Source of the DNA: Sphingobacteriia bacterium
Lineage (GTDB): Bacteria > Bacteroidota > Bacteroidia > Chitinophagales > Chitinophagaceae
Length of the DNA: 13,875 nt
Assembly (NCBI GenBank): GCA_004294465.1
Contig: REAV01000165.1
Span: forward strand, 1-13,875
Direction of reading: 5' to 3'
The translations under genes and the position numbers were made by a program. This document shows positions 1-9,874 of this stretch, one piece after another; the first letter of the stretch is position 1; the number at the start of each line of letters is the position of its first letter. Below the pieces are notes generated by a model that had not been told where the DNA came from, made no database searches, and worked only from the letters and a program-made list of their open reading frames with translations.

Positions 1-1551
<1,551 letters not shown>

Positions 1552-1629
1552 GCCTATTTTCCCAAAAAACCCTTAACTTGTGTACACTAACCAAAGTTCT
1601 CTTTTTAAAAACAATTAAATTCTACAACT

Positions 1630-1836
1630 ATGGACACTTCAAAAATGATTAAAGCATATTGCCTTAAGACAAAAGAAAAAAATGTACCAATGCAGGATGC
1701 AGTGATAACTAAAACTGCAAAAGGCGGTTACATGGCCGGTGGTCATGATGGAAAAGGCAACAAAATGGCAGCTATTATGAGTGAAGCAAAAGCTTTACAG
1801 GCTATTGCTGATGGCGTTGCTAAAAAAGGATTCTAA
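1630..1836 (+). CDS. Small hypothetical protein, resembles a cysteine-depleted DUF5679-type zinc ribbon
   Basis: A 68-residue basic, soluble protein with no signal peptide or membrane segment. Residues 7-17 (IKAYCLKTKEK) and 36-47 (GGHDGKGNKMAA) line up by eye with the two knuckles of DUF5679-type mini zinc ribbons, whose usual form is roughly AYCxKCKxK ... kGxCPxCGTKM. Only the first of four expected cysteines (Cys11) remains. The second knuckle's CPVCG is replaced by HDGKG, so classic four-Cys zinc binding is not possible. A short helix-prone tail (SEAKALQAIADGVAKKGF) follows. The function is unknown. The sequence lacks frameshifts, has a clear ATG and ends just before a strong terminator, which suggests a real, expressed gene. 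It lies downstream of gyrB on the same strand. The family assignment is from memory of the motif, not a search. Confidence 0.75.
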   Translation: MDTSKMIKAYCLKTKEKNVPMQDAVITKTAKGGYMAGGHDGKGNKMAAIMSEAKALQAIADGVAKKGF

Positions 1837-1860
1837 GTATCAATAAATACTTCTTAAGAG

Positions 1861-1890
1861 ACCGTTCAGTGAATAACTGAGCGGTTTTTT
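1861..1890 (+). terminator. Rho-independent terminator after the ribbon-like gene
   Basis: Arms ACCGTTCAGT (1861-1870) and ACTGAGCGGT (1876-1885) form a 10-bp stem with one G-T wobble around the 5-nt loop GAATA. A T run follows directly (1886-1890). It lies between the convergent ribs-like gene (+) and mfd (-). The T run sits on the plus-strand side only, so it works best for plus-strand transcripts. mfd messages would also pass through the hairpin, but without a U tract. Confidence 0.85.
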
Positions 1891-1909
1891 ATTTTACAGA
1901 TATGGAACT

Positions 1910-4900
1910 TTATACCTGCGGAGCTATTTCACCTACTACTTCTTTGTGCATGAGTGAAAGAAAGCGTTGCATCGATTCCATTCCCTGAACTTGATCTACC
2001 ACTAATAAAAACATTTTACCCGCTTGTTTTAATCGGGCTTTGTTGGTGCCCGTTTGTAAATAGGCCAATAGTTTTTTAAACAGGTTCGATTCAAAATAAG
2101 GCGAATCTGGCCGATTGATAAAATAACAACGCAGGGTACTGTCTTTTAAGGTCATTTTTTCAAAGCCCATTTTTACAGCCAACCATCTACAACGAACAGT
2201 CGTAAATAAATCATCAACCGAGGAAGGCATCGGTCCAAAACGGTCTACCATTTCCTGATGAAATTGAGTGAGTGCTTCTTCGTTTTCACAATCATCCAAT
2301 CGGGTATACAGAGAAAGTCTTTCTGAAATACTTTCAACATAGCTGTCGGGTATCAAGATTTCTAAATCAGTATCAATCGTACAGTCACTAACAAAATCAT
2401 CTTGCTTGCTGATTTCTTCTTTAAACAATTCTTTAAAGGAAGTTCGCTTCAATTCTCGAATAGCTTCTTCTAAAATTTTCTGGTACATTTCAAAACCAAT
2501 CTCCGCCATAAATCCACTCTGCTCCCCACCCAACATATTTCCCGCTCCTCTGATATCGAGATCGCGCATGGCAATTTGAAAACCACTACCCAAATCACTG
2601 AATTGTTCCAATGTTTGTAATCTTTTGCGAGAATCAGTGGGCAATGTGCTCATTGGTGGGCCCAATAAATAACAGAATGCTTTTCGATTGCTTCTACCCA
2701 CTCTTCCTCGTAATTGATGCAAATCACTCAATCCAAATTGATGTGCATTATTGATGATGATGGTGTTTACATTAGGAATGTCTACCCCACTTTCTACAAT
2801 ATTGGTACAAACCAATACATCATATTTTTTATCGATAAAATCGAGAATTCTTTCCTCAAGTTCGTGTCCTTCTAATTGACCATGGGCAAAACCAATACTT
2901 AAATCCGGACATAATCCTTGAATCATAGCACACATTTCAGGTAATCCATGCACTCTGTTATGAATAAAAAACACCTGTCCTCCCCTTTCAGTTTCATAAT
3001 AAATGGCATCCCGAATAAAATCATCATTAAATACATGAACTTCCGTTTGAATAGGTTGACGATTTGGAGGAGGAGTATTCATAATACTCAGGTCTCTGGC
3101 CCCCATCAAACTAAATTGCAATGTTCTTGGAATAGGTGTAGCAGTGAGTGTTAAGCAATCAACATTGCTTTTCAATGTTTTGAGTTTCTCTTTATGTCCA
3201 ACACCAAATTTTTGTTCTTCATCAATAATCATTACCCCCAGGTCTTTAAAATGCACTTCCTTACCAAGCAATCCATGAGTACCAATAATGATGTCAATCT
3301 TTCCTGATTTTACTCTTTCTAATGTTTCCTTTTTTTCTTTAGCCGATTTAAATCGATTGATATAATCTACCGTAACAGGAAAGTCCTTTAATCGCTCTTG
3401 AAAGGTTTTAAAATGTTGAAAGGCTAAAATAGTGGTAGGCACCAATACTGCTGCCTGTTTTCCATCCACTACAGATTTAAACGCAGCTCTTATCGCAATT
3501 TCTGTTTTGCCAAACCCAACATCGCCACAAACCAATCGGTCCATTGGAGCTTCACTCTCCATATCTTTTTTTACATCTGCAGTTGCCTTGCTTTGATCGG
3601 GAGTGTCTTCATAAATAAAAGAAGCTTCCAGCTCTGTTTGCAAATACGTATCAGGCGCATGCGCAAAGCCATGCTGGGCCTTTCTTTGCGCATATAGTTT
3701 GATCAGATCAAAAGCAATTTCTTTTACTTTTATTTTTGTTTTTTCTTTGAGCCTCACCCAAACATCAGAACCTAACTTATTTACTTTAGGCACCGTTCCT
3801 TCCTTACCAGTGAACTTGGCTATTTTATGCAAAGAATTAATATTCACATATAAAATATCGCTGTCTTTGTAAATGATTCTAACTGCTTCTTGAATTTTAC
3901 CATTCACTTCTAATTTCTGTAAGCCAGAATAAGTTCCTACACCATGATCAATATGTGTAACAAAATCGCCGGGTTGAAGGTCGCGCAAGGTTTTTAAAGT
4001 AAGGGCCTTGCTTTTATTATATGCCTGCTTTACTTTGTATTTATGATAACGTTGAAATATTTGGTGATCGGTATAACAAATAATTTTCAATGAATGATCG
4101 ATGAATCCTTCATGTATACTGGTACCAACAGGAATGAACTGAATCTCAGTATTCAGGTCGGTGAAAATACTGTTTAATCTTTCTAATTGTTTGATCTGTT
4201 CTGCAAAAAGGTATATGCTGTAACCCGCTGCCTCTTGGGTTTTCAGGTCTTTGATCAACAGATCGAATTGTCTGTTAAAAGATGGTTGCGCCTTGGTGTT
4301 GAATTCAATTTCGTAGTTAGCAAAAAAAGGTTTATACCCAAATTCAACCAATACTTTTTGGCTAATGATTTCTTTCAGATCATCCTTCCTTATAAAATCT
4401 TCCCATTGGATATCCTTTAATACATGTATTTCATCATCTTCCTTATTCAATTGAAAATGGCCTTCGTTTTGTAGTGCCAAAAACCCTTCCAGATCTTCTT
4501 CTTGTACCCTGATTTTTTCTTCAACTACATCCCAATCTTTGATCCAACAAATAGTATTCTCCGGCAAAAACTCCAATAAAGAAATTTTTGCACCTGCACC
4601 AGAACCAAAAGTGGCAGGCAATTGATCTACATTGGGAATAATATTTACTTGCAATAATTTTCTTTCGCTCAACTGTGTTTCCGGATCAAAAATGCGAATA
4701 CTGTCTACTTCGTTTCCAAATAGTTCTACTCGATAGGGCTTTTCATTTCCATAAGAATAGATATCAAGAATTCCACCCCTTAATGCAAACTGCCCTGGCT
4801 CATACACAAAATCAGTTCGATCAAAACCATACATCACAAACAGATCCATTAAGCTTTCAGGATTAATGGTATCATTGGTTTTGATGCTAATGATATTACT

Positions 4901-5329
4901 GCTGATCGTGTCTGGTTGTATTACTTTTTCGAAAATAGCTTCAGGATAAGTAATGATAATTTTTTTGTTGCCGCCCCTTGCTAGTTTAGTAAGTGCTTCT
5001 GTTCTCAGCATTAAATGAGAACTATTGAGCAGCCTGAAATTTTTTCTGTTTTTGAAGGAAGAAGGAAAATAAAATAAATCCAACGCACTCGATAAATTCT
5101 CGATGGTGTTATGAAAATAAGCAGCTTCTTCTGCATCATTCAATACAATCAAATGATTGAGATTTTGAGCATCTGGATGACCAAAAACAGCGGTCACTAA
5201 AAATTCAGCACTACTCCCTACTATATTTTTAAGAAAGATTTTTTGAGTATCGGCATAAAAGAGCCTATCCACCAGCTGTTTTACCAGGGGTGATTCTTGG
5301 TATTGTTCCAGTAACCGATCCAAATTCAT
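1910..5329 (-). CDS. mfd: Transcription-repair coupling factor Mfd
   Basis: A DNA translocase that binds RNA polymerase stalled at lesions, pushes it off and recruits UvrA for nucleotide excision repair. Length 1139 residues, matching the family (E. coli 1148). Domains in order: UvrB-homology region with GGILDIYSYG at about 185-194 and YRVELFGNEVDSIR to about 212; RNA-polymerase-interacting CarD-like module with LQPGDFVTHIDHGVGTYSGL around 451-470; SF2 motor with Walker A GDVGFGKT (602-609), DEEQ box (703-706), TATPIPRT (729-736), VESGVDIP (845-852) and QLRGRVGRS (872-880); translocation motif with GAGNMLGGEQSG around 928-939; C-terminal UvrA-binding-surface-masking domain (about 980-1130). 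All motor motifs look intact. ATG at 5327-5329; no good Shine-Dalgarno, which is normal in Bacteroidota. Upstream is the lipoprotein gene on the same strand (61-bp gap), but a -7 box in the gap suggests separate initiation. Confidence 0.98.
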   Translation of the reverse strand: MNLDRLLEQYQESPLVKQLVDRLFYADTQKIFLKNIVGSSAEFLVTAVFGHPDAQNLNHLIVLNDAEEAAYFHNTIENLSSALDLFYFPSSFKNRKNFRLLNSSHLMLRTEALTKLARGGNKKIIITYPEAIFEKVIQPDTISSNIISIKTNDTINPESLMDLFVMYGFDRTDFVYEPGQFALRGGILDIYSYGNEKPYRVELFGNEVDSIRIFDPETQLSERKLLQVNIIPNVDQLPATFGSGAGAKISLLEFLPENTICWIKDWDVVEEKIRVQEEDLEGFLALQNEGHFQLNKEDDEIHVLKDIQWEDFIRKDDLKEIISQKVLVEFGYKPFFANYEIEFNTKAQPSFNRQFDLLIKDLKTQEAAGYSIYLFAEQIKQLERLNSIFTDLNTEIQFIPVGTSIHEGFIDHSLKIICYTDHQIFQRYHKYKVKQAYNKSKALTLKTLRDLQPGDFVTHIDHGVGTYSGLQKLEVNGKIQEAVRIIYKDSDILYVNINSLHKIAKFTGKEGTVPKVNKLGSDVWVRLKEKTKIKVKEIAFDLIKLYAQRKAQHGFAHAPDTYLQTELEASFIYEDTPDQSKATADVKKDMESEAPMDRLVCGDVGFGKTEIAIRAAFKSVVDGKQAAVLVPTTILAFQHFKTFQERLKDFPVTVDYINRFKSAKEKKETLERVKSGKIDIIIGTHGLLGKEVHFKDLGVMIIDEEQKFGVGHKEKLKTLKSNVDCLTLTATPIPRTLQFSLMGARDLSIMNTPPPNRQPIQTEVHVFNDDFIRDAIYYETERGGQVFFIHNRVHGLPEMCAMIQGLCPDLSIGFAHGQLEGHELEERILDFIDKKYDVLVCTNIVESGVDIPNVNTIIINNAHQFGLSDLHQLRGRVGRSNRKAFCYLLGPPMSTLPTDSRKRLQTLEQFSDLGSGFQIAMRDLDIRGAGNMLGGEQSGFMAEIGFEMYQKILEEAIRELKRTSFKELFKEEISKQDDFVSDCTIDTDLEILIPDSYVESISERLSLYTRLDDCENEEALTQFHQEMVDRFGPMPSSVDDLFTTVRCRWLAVKMGFEKMTLKDSTLRCYFINRPDSPYFESNLFKKLLAYLQTGTNKARLKQAGKMFLLVVDQVQGMESMQRFLSLMHKEVVGEIAPQV

Positions 5330-5379
5330 ATATCTGCCAAATCCCTAATTAATCTAAATTGATTTTGCTTTAAGGAGTG

Positions 5380-5387
5380 CAAAGATA
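5380..5387 (-). promoter_or_regulatory. Candidate Bacteroidota -7 promoter element for mfd
   Basis: Read on the minus strand this is TATCTTTG, an exact match to the TAnnTTTG -7 consensus of Bacteroidota sigma-A promoters. It starts 3 bp past the lipoprotein stop codon. A start site a few bases downstream would give a 5' leader of about 45 nt before the mfd ATG. I do not see a clean TTG -33 element 19-21 bp further upstream, so the call rests on the -7 box and its position. Confidence 0.5.
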
Positions 5388-5390
5388 AGG

Positions 5391-5888
5391 CTAATAACTC
5401 GCGTTATTATTCACGATAATCTTTATTTCAGCAACCTTATTGGCTTCAACACTAATCAATGAAATATTATTCCGAATGTCGAAGCTATTGGCAAAAAACA
5501 ACTTATCAACTTGCACAAAAACAGAATAAGTACCAGTTGGTAAATCAGCAATAAAAGCTCCCGTACTATCCGTTTTTACTGTACTAATCAATTTGGTATT
5601 GATAATATTATACAATGGACCCTGATTGACCCTGATGACCTGATTGATATTGGTGGGTTCATAGAAAAAAACCGTTGTTGGGTATGGATTTCCAGCATTC
5701 TTTTTTTGACCTGTATTATTAGGAGAAGGCATTTGATTGCCAGTAACTTGTAGAACTAGTCCTCTAACGCCTTGTTTAACATTTGGTACCGATGCTGGGG
5801 TATTTTCCACTTTTTTTTGTTGTTTCGGCACTTTACAAGAGAAACTTGATATGGAAATACAAAAAACTAAAAAAAGAATTGGTCTCAT
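5391..5888 (-). CDS. Small lipoprotein with a carboxypeptidase-regulatory-like beta-sandwich
   Basis: A 165-residue protein with a type II signal peptide: MRP, a hydrophobic stretch (about 4-16), then SFSC with Cys18 as the likely lipidated residue. The -3 position is Ser rather than the preferred Leu, so the lipobox is slightly weak. Residues after the Cys are basic (KVPKQQKK) and lack the acidic surface-export signature described in some Bacteroidota, so a periplasm-facing anchor is more likely (inference). Residues about 40-160 look all-beta: VRGLVLQVTG, then TDSTGAFIADLPTGTYSVFV (107-126), the pattern of carboxypeptidase regulatory-like or transthyretin-like folds. No catalytic motif is visible; a structural or binding role is plausible but unproven. 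It is divergent from the large secreted protease (85 bp between start codons) and 61 bp upstream of mfd on the same strand. Confidence 0.85.
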   Translation of the reverse strand: MRPILFLVFCISISSFSCKVPKQQKKVENTPASVPNVKQGVRGLVLQVTGNQMPSPNNTGQKKNAGNPYPTTVFFYEPTNINQVIRVNQGPLYNIINTKLISTVKTDSTGAFIADLPTGTYSVFVQVDKLFFANSFDIRNNISLISVEANKVAEIKIIVNNNASY

Positions 5889-5926
5889 ACTACAAATTAA
5901 AGGACTAAAGTATCTAATTTAGAGCA

Positions 5927-5950
5927 GTTTATAGTGATATAACTATAAAC
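5927..5950. promoter_or_regulatory. Perfect dyad in the lipoprotein/protease divergent region (possible operator)
   Basis: GTTTATAGT (5927-5935) and ACTATAAAC (5942-5950) are perfect 9-bp inverted arms around the 6-nt spacer GATATA. The 24-bp element sits between two divergent starts, 38 bp from the lipoprotein ATG and 23 bp from the protease ATG. Size and symmetry fit a dimeric repressor operator. A transcript hairpin in the protease leader is the alternative. A chance AT-rich palindrome cannot be excluded without comparing relatives. Confidence 0.4.
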
Positions 5951-5973
5951 ATGTAAAAAAAGCACTATTTCAC

Positions 5974-8900
5974 ATGATGAAAAAAATTATTCTGTCGGTT
6001 TTGACAATTGTTTTTGGAGTAACCATTGGATTGGCGCAAGTCAATAATAATGATAAAGCGCTGAAGCTAATCTCTCTGAAATTAAAATTAGAACAAGAAT
6101 TGAATTATGCCAAAGCAATTGCTATGGCCAAATCCAAAAATTGGAGTTTAAAAATTACATATCCTGATGGCGGTTTTGCGAAATTGGTTGGAGTAGATGA
6201 TTTTGGTTTCCCTATTTATTTGCAGACTTATAATAATAGCATAGCTGCTGCAACAACTCGTGCCAGTCAATTATGGCCTGGAGGAAGCTCTGGATTAAAC
6301 TTATCGGGAAATTCTCCTTCAATGGCCAATAAATTAGGCATTTGGGAGGCAGAAGATCAAAGCCCATTGGCAACTCATGTTGAGCTTACAGGTAGAATAG
6401 TTCAAAAAGATGCACCAACAGCAGGAGCTGGTGATCATGCTACCCATGTTGCAGGAACAATGATTGCCACAGGTATCAATCCCATTGCAAAAGGAATGGC
6501 ATTCCAAATTCCTAATTTGATCTCCTATGATACAAGAAGCAATATTTCAGAACTTTTTTCTGAATCTGGATTGTTATTGTCTAATCACTCTTATGGAATA
6601 ACTGCTGGATGGAGAAGAAATTCTGATCAGGCAAATAGATGGGAATTCTTAGGTAGGCCCAATGAAAATGAAGATTTTGAATTTGGATATTACAGTAGTA
6701 TTACACAATTAGTAGATTCTTTAGCATTTAATGTTCCCAATCATTTATTGGTATTTAGTGCAGGTAACCCAAGAAATAATAACGGCCCTGCAGTTGGAGA
6801 GCCCTATTTCAGGGCCAACTCTGCCGGTATAATGGCATCCGCAGGAAATAGACCAGCTGGAATAAGTAGCAATGATTCATATGATATCATTACGCAATAT
6901 TCTTTAGCAAAAAACATATTAACAGTTGGAGCGGCAACTGGATTACCTGCTGGATATACAAAACCTCAAGATGTTGTCATAAGTAGTTTTAGCGCATGGG
7001 GCCCTACAGATGATGGTAGAATTAAACCCGATTTAGTAGCTAATGGAGTAAATGTTACCTCTACAACAAGCAGCAGTAACATTTCCTATGGTACATTAAG
7101 TGGAACTTCCATGTCTGCTCCAAATGCTACAGGTTCTTTATTATTGATTCAAGAATATTACAACAAATTAAAACCTGGTACTTTTTTACGATCATCCACG
7201 CTAAAAGGATTGGCCATTCATTCCACTGACGAAGCAGGAGATGCACCTGGGCCTGACTATAAATTTGGGTGGGGTTTACTCAATGTAGAAAGAGCAGCTT
7301 CCATTTTAACCAATGCAGTTCCTTCTAATAACGCCAATACTAGTTCCGATTTGGTTTTTGAAAATACGCTGAACAATGGTCAAACTTTTATAAGAACTGT
7401 TGTAGCTACTGGTAAAGTTCCCTTGAAAGCTACTATTTGCTGGACCGATCCAAAAGGTGCAGTAAATAATAATTCAGCTTCCAATTTAAATGATAGAACT
7501 AAAAAATTAGTAAATGATCTGGATATCAGAATTACAAGAGGAACTCAAACAATTTTACCTTGGACATTGAATGTAGATAATCCAGCAGCCCCTGCATTAA
7601 AAGGTGATAATATAACAGATAATGTTGAAAGGATTGATGCAGATAGTACCATTCCTGGACAAACATATACAATAACAGTAAGTCATAAAGGCACTTTAGA
7701 AAGAGGTACACAGCAATACGCTTTAATCGTTAGTGGAGTTGGTGGAACCGCATATTGTGCGTCTTCTTCAAATCCTGGAGGTGGTGCTTATATTGATAGT
7801 GTTTCATTCTCTAATATCCGTTTTAAAAATTCAACAACTTGTAAGACATATACCAATAACACCAATATCATTGGAGATATACAATCACAGCAAACATTGC
7901 CCATTACTGTTAGAGTGGCTACATGTGATGCAACCACACAATCTAGAATGGTAAAAATATTTATTGATTACAATAACAATGGAGTATTTGATGCCAATGA
8001 ATTAGTAACTACAAGCCCTGTTTTAAATAGCACTGCTCAGAATTTTACTACTAATATCACTACCCCTTCGGGCTTAACAATCGGAGCAATTACATTAATG
8101 AGAATCATTGTTCAAGAAACGCTAACTGCATCAGATATCACTGCATGTAATAATTTTGCAAAAGGAGAAACTCAAGACTATCGACTACAAGTAGTTAGCC
8201 CGAGCAATGATTTGTCATTGAACAATATTGTTTCCCCTCAATCTGGGTCTTGTTCTAATCCTGCACAATTCATTACTGTGAATATTGCTAATAATGGTTC
8301 TTTACCTCAATCAAATATCCCATTAACTGTAACGGTTGCCAATGGATCAACAACAATTGCTACCATTAATACTACTTATGCTGGAACAATTGCATCACTT
8401 TCCAATATAGATTATACATTTCAAACTCCATTTAATGCATTAGCTGGTGTAACCTATACCATAACCGCAAGGGTCAATTTAACTGGAGATCAGTTTCCTA
8501 GTAATAACCAGTTTGTTGCTACTGCTGCATATGCAGCTAACCCTACAGCCCCAACTGGTGATGGCGTAATTTGTAATACCAGTGCTATTTTGAGGGCATT
8601 AAGTCCAAGTGCTTCAACCAATTATTTTTGGTATCCTACCAGCACATCAACCGTTCCTTTTGCAACAGGAACAAATGTTACGAACACTAACATACCAACT
8701 GACAGAACCTATTATTTACAAAAAGAAGCAAGAGCATCTGTTGGAGCTGTCTCTAAATTAACTTTTCCTAATGGTGGGTATAATACATTTTCAGGAAACT
8801 TTATGAACTTCACCGCTTCTGCACCTTTAACTATTGAAACAGTTCGTTTGTATATTGGTAATCCAGGTAGAATTCGTTTTACTTTAGCGAGAAACATCAC

Positions 8901-9780
8901 TGCTTCCGGAACTTCGGGATCATTTACGTATAATGCGGTGGCAGCAAAAACAATCGATGTTTATAATACAAGACCAGTTGCCAGTGGTGGAGCACTTACC
9001 GAAAACGACCCTGCAGATTCTGGAGCAGTATATAGACTAGATTTGAATGTGCCAACTGCATTTGATTATGGAATTATTGTAGAGTGTTTAGATGGTGCTA
9101 CTATTTATAGAAACAATAATATCACAGGAACTACATATCCTTTTGGTATTAATAATCTCATGAATTTCACAGGTAATAGTGTTTCTCTTCAAACAGGAAG
9201 CAATCAAAATCAGTTTTGGTATTTCTTTTATGATACCAGGATTTCTACAGATGGATGTGTAAGTAATAGAATACCAATTATTGCAACAGCAAATTCAACA
9301 GCTACGGTTTCTCAAGTAGCTGATTCATTGGTATCAAATATTAAAACAGGAAATTTCCAATGGATTTTTAATGATACCGCTACTGTCATTGGGGCTCTCG
9401 GATCATCCATCAAACCAACTAGGTCGGGAAATTATAAAGTTATAGTAACAGATGCATTAGGATGCTCAAGAACATCTGCAAATCTTAACTTTACAGTAAC
9501 TGCTTTAAATACAGTGAACCCACAAGAAATAAAACTAACTGTATCACCAAACCCAAATAATGGAATTTTCCAATTATCGTTTGAAGTGGCTAATAGAAGT
9601 GATTTATCGATAGAGATTTTAAATGCATCCGGACAACGGGTATTTACCAATTCACAATCAGGATTTATCGGTAGATATAATAAATTAATCAATTTACAGA
9701 AATTAAGTAGTGAGTTTTACTTATTAAAAATTCAACACGATAAAAAGACCTATATACAAAAGATTATTCTTCAGCGATAA
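5974..9780 (+). CDS. Secreted subtilisin-like (S8) serine protease, multidomain, T9SS type A sorting domain
   Basis: A 1268-residue secreted protease. A Sec signal peptide (MMKKIILSVL..., cut near LAQ, residue 22) is followed by a propeptide-like region (about 23-115) and the S8 domain (about 118-445). The catalytic His is His155 in DHATHVAGT, the oxyanion Asn is Asn265 in FSAGNP, and the nucleophile is Ser379 in GTSMSAP. The catalytic Asp is less clear: LGIWEAEDQSPLATHVEL puts Glu125 at the usual WD position and Asp128 at the classic Asp-to-His(PDL) spacing. Then come a subtilase-associated beta domain (about 457-590, CWTDPKG, NDLDIRI), a GEVED-type domain (about 605-740, DYNNNGVFD ... GETQDYRL), a CARDB-like domain (about 745-855), Ig-like and unknown beta domains (about 858-1180), and the C-terminal sorting domain (about 1185-1268, VSPNPNNG ... 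YIQKIILQR). It is probably exported to the surface or medium by T9SS. The substrate is unknown. ATG at 5974 fits the signal peptide. Confidence 0.95.
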   Translation: MMKKIILSVLTIVFGVTIGLAQVNNNDKALKLISLKLKLEQELNYAKAIAMAKSKNWSLKITYPDGGFAKLVGVDDFGFPIYLQTYNNSIAAATTRASQLWPGGSSGLNLSGNSPSMANKLGIWEAEDQSPLATHVELTGRIVQKDAPTAGAGDHATHVAGTMIATGINPIAKGMAFQIPNLISYDTRSNISELFSESGLLLSNHSYGITAGWRRNSDQANRWEFLGRPNENEDFEFGYYSSITQLVDSLAFNVPNHLLVFSAGNPRNNNGPAVGEPYFRANSAGIMASAGNRPAGISSNDSYDIITQYSLAKNILTVGAATGLPAGYTKPQDVVISSFSAWGPTDDGRIKPDLVANGVNVTSTTSSSNISYGTLSGTSMSAPNATGSLLLIQEYYNKLKPGTFLRSSTLKGLAIHSTDEAGDAPGPDYKFGWGLLNVERAASILTNAVPSNNANTSSDLVFENTLNNGQTFIRTVVATGKVPLKATICWTDPKGAVNNNSASNLNDRTKKLVNDLDIRITRGTQTILPWTLNVDNPAAPALKGDNITDNVERIDADSTIPGQTYTITVSHKGTLERGTQQYALIVSGVGGTAYCASSSNPGGGAYIDSVSFSNIRFKNSTTCKTYTNNTNIIGDIQSQQTLPITVRVATCDATTQSRMVKIFIDYNNNGVFDANELVTTSPVLNSTAQNFTTNITTPSGLTIGAITLMRIIVQETLTASDITACNNFAKGETQDYRLQVVSPSNDLSLNNIVSPQSGSCSNPAQFITVNIANNGSLPQSNIPLTVTVANGSTTIATINTTYAGTIASLSNIDYTFQTPFNALAGVTYTITARVNLTGDQFPSNNQFVATAAYAANPTAPTGDGVICNTSAILRALSPSASTNYFWYPTSTSTVPFATGTNVTNTNIPTDRTYYLQKEARASVGAVSKLTFPNGGYNTFSGNFMNFTASAPLTIETVRLYIGNPGRIRFTLARNITASGTSGSFTYNAVAAKTIDVYNTRPVASGGALTENDPADSGAVYRLDLNVPTAFDYGIIVECLDGATIYRNNNITGTTYPFGINNLMNFTGNSVSLQTGSNQNQFWYFFYDTRISTDGCVSNRIPIIATANSTATVSQVADSLVSNIKTGNFQWIFNDTATVIGALGSSIKPTRSGNYKVIVTDALGCSRTSANLNFTVTALNTVNPQEIKLTVSPNPNNGIFQLSFEVANRSDLSIEILNASGQRVFTNSQSGFIGRYNKLINLQKLSSEFYLLKIQHDKKTYIQKIILQR

Positions 9781-9800
9781 GAAAATTTTATAATGCAATC

Positions 9801-9838
9801 GATGCCATAGTTTTAAAAAAGCTATGGCATCTTTTTTT
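9801..9838 (+). terminator. Strong rho-independent terminator after the protease gene
   Basis: GATGCCATAG (9801-9810) pairs perfectly over 10 bp with CTATGGCATC (9822-9831) across an 11-nt A/T loop, followed by seven Ts (9832-9838). It begins 20 bp past the protease stop and ends 36 bp before the oxidoreductase start. Most protease transcripts should stop here. Parts of the stem recur downstream (see findings). Confidence 0.9.
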
Positions 9839-9874
9839 ATGGCATTATTCATTACATTGCATTAAATAAATGTT

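Noticed and set aside
1552..1629. Promoter for the small ribbon-like gene
   Set aside because: No TAnnTTTG box is present; the GTGTACAC palindrome there is only 8 bp, and the gene may be read through from gyrB.
5737..5922. Plus-strand open frame opposite the lipoprotein start
   Set aside because: Antisense to the lipoprotein signal peptide region; no start signal or domain evidence.
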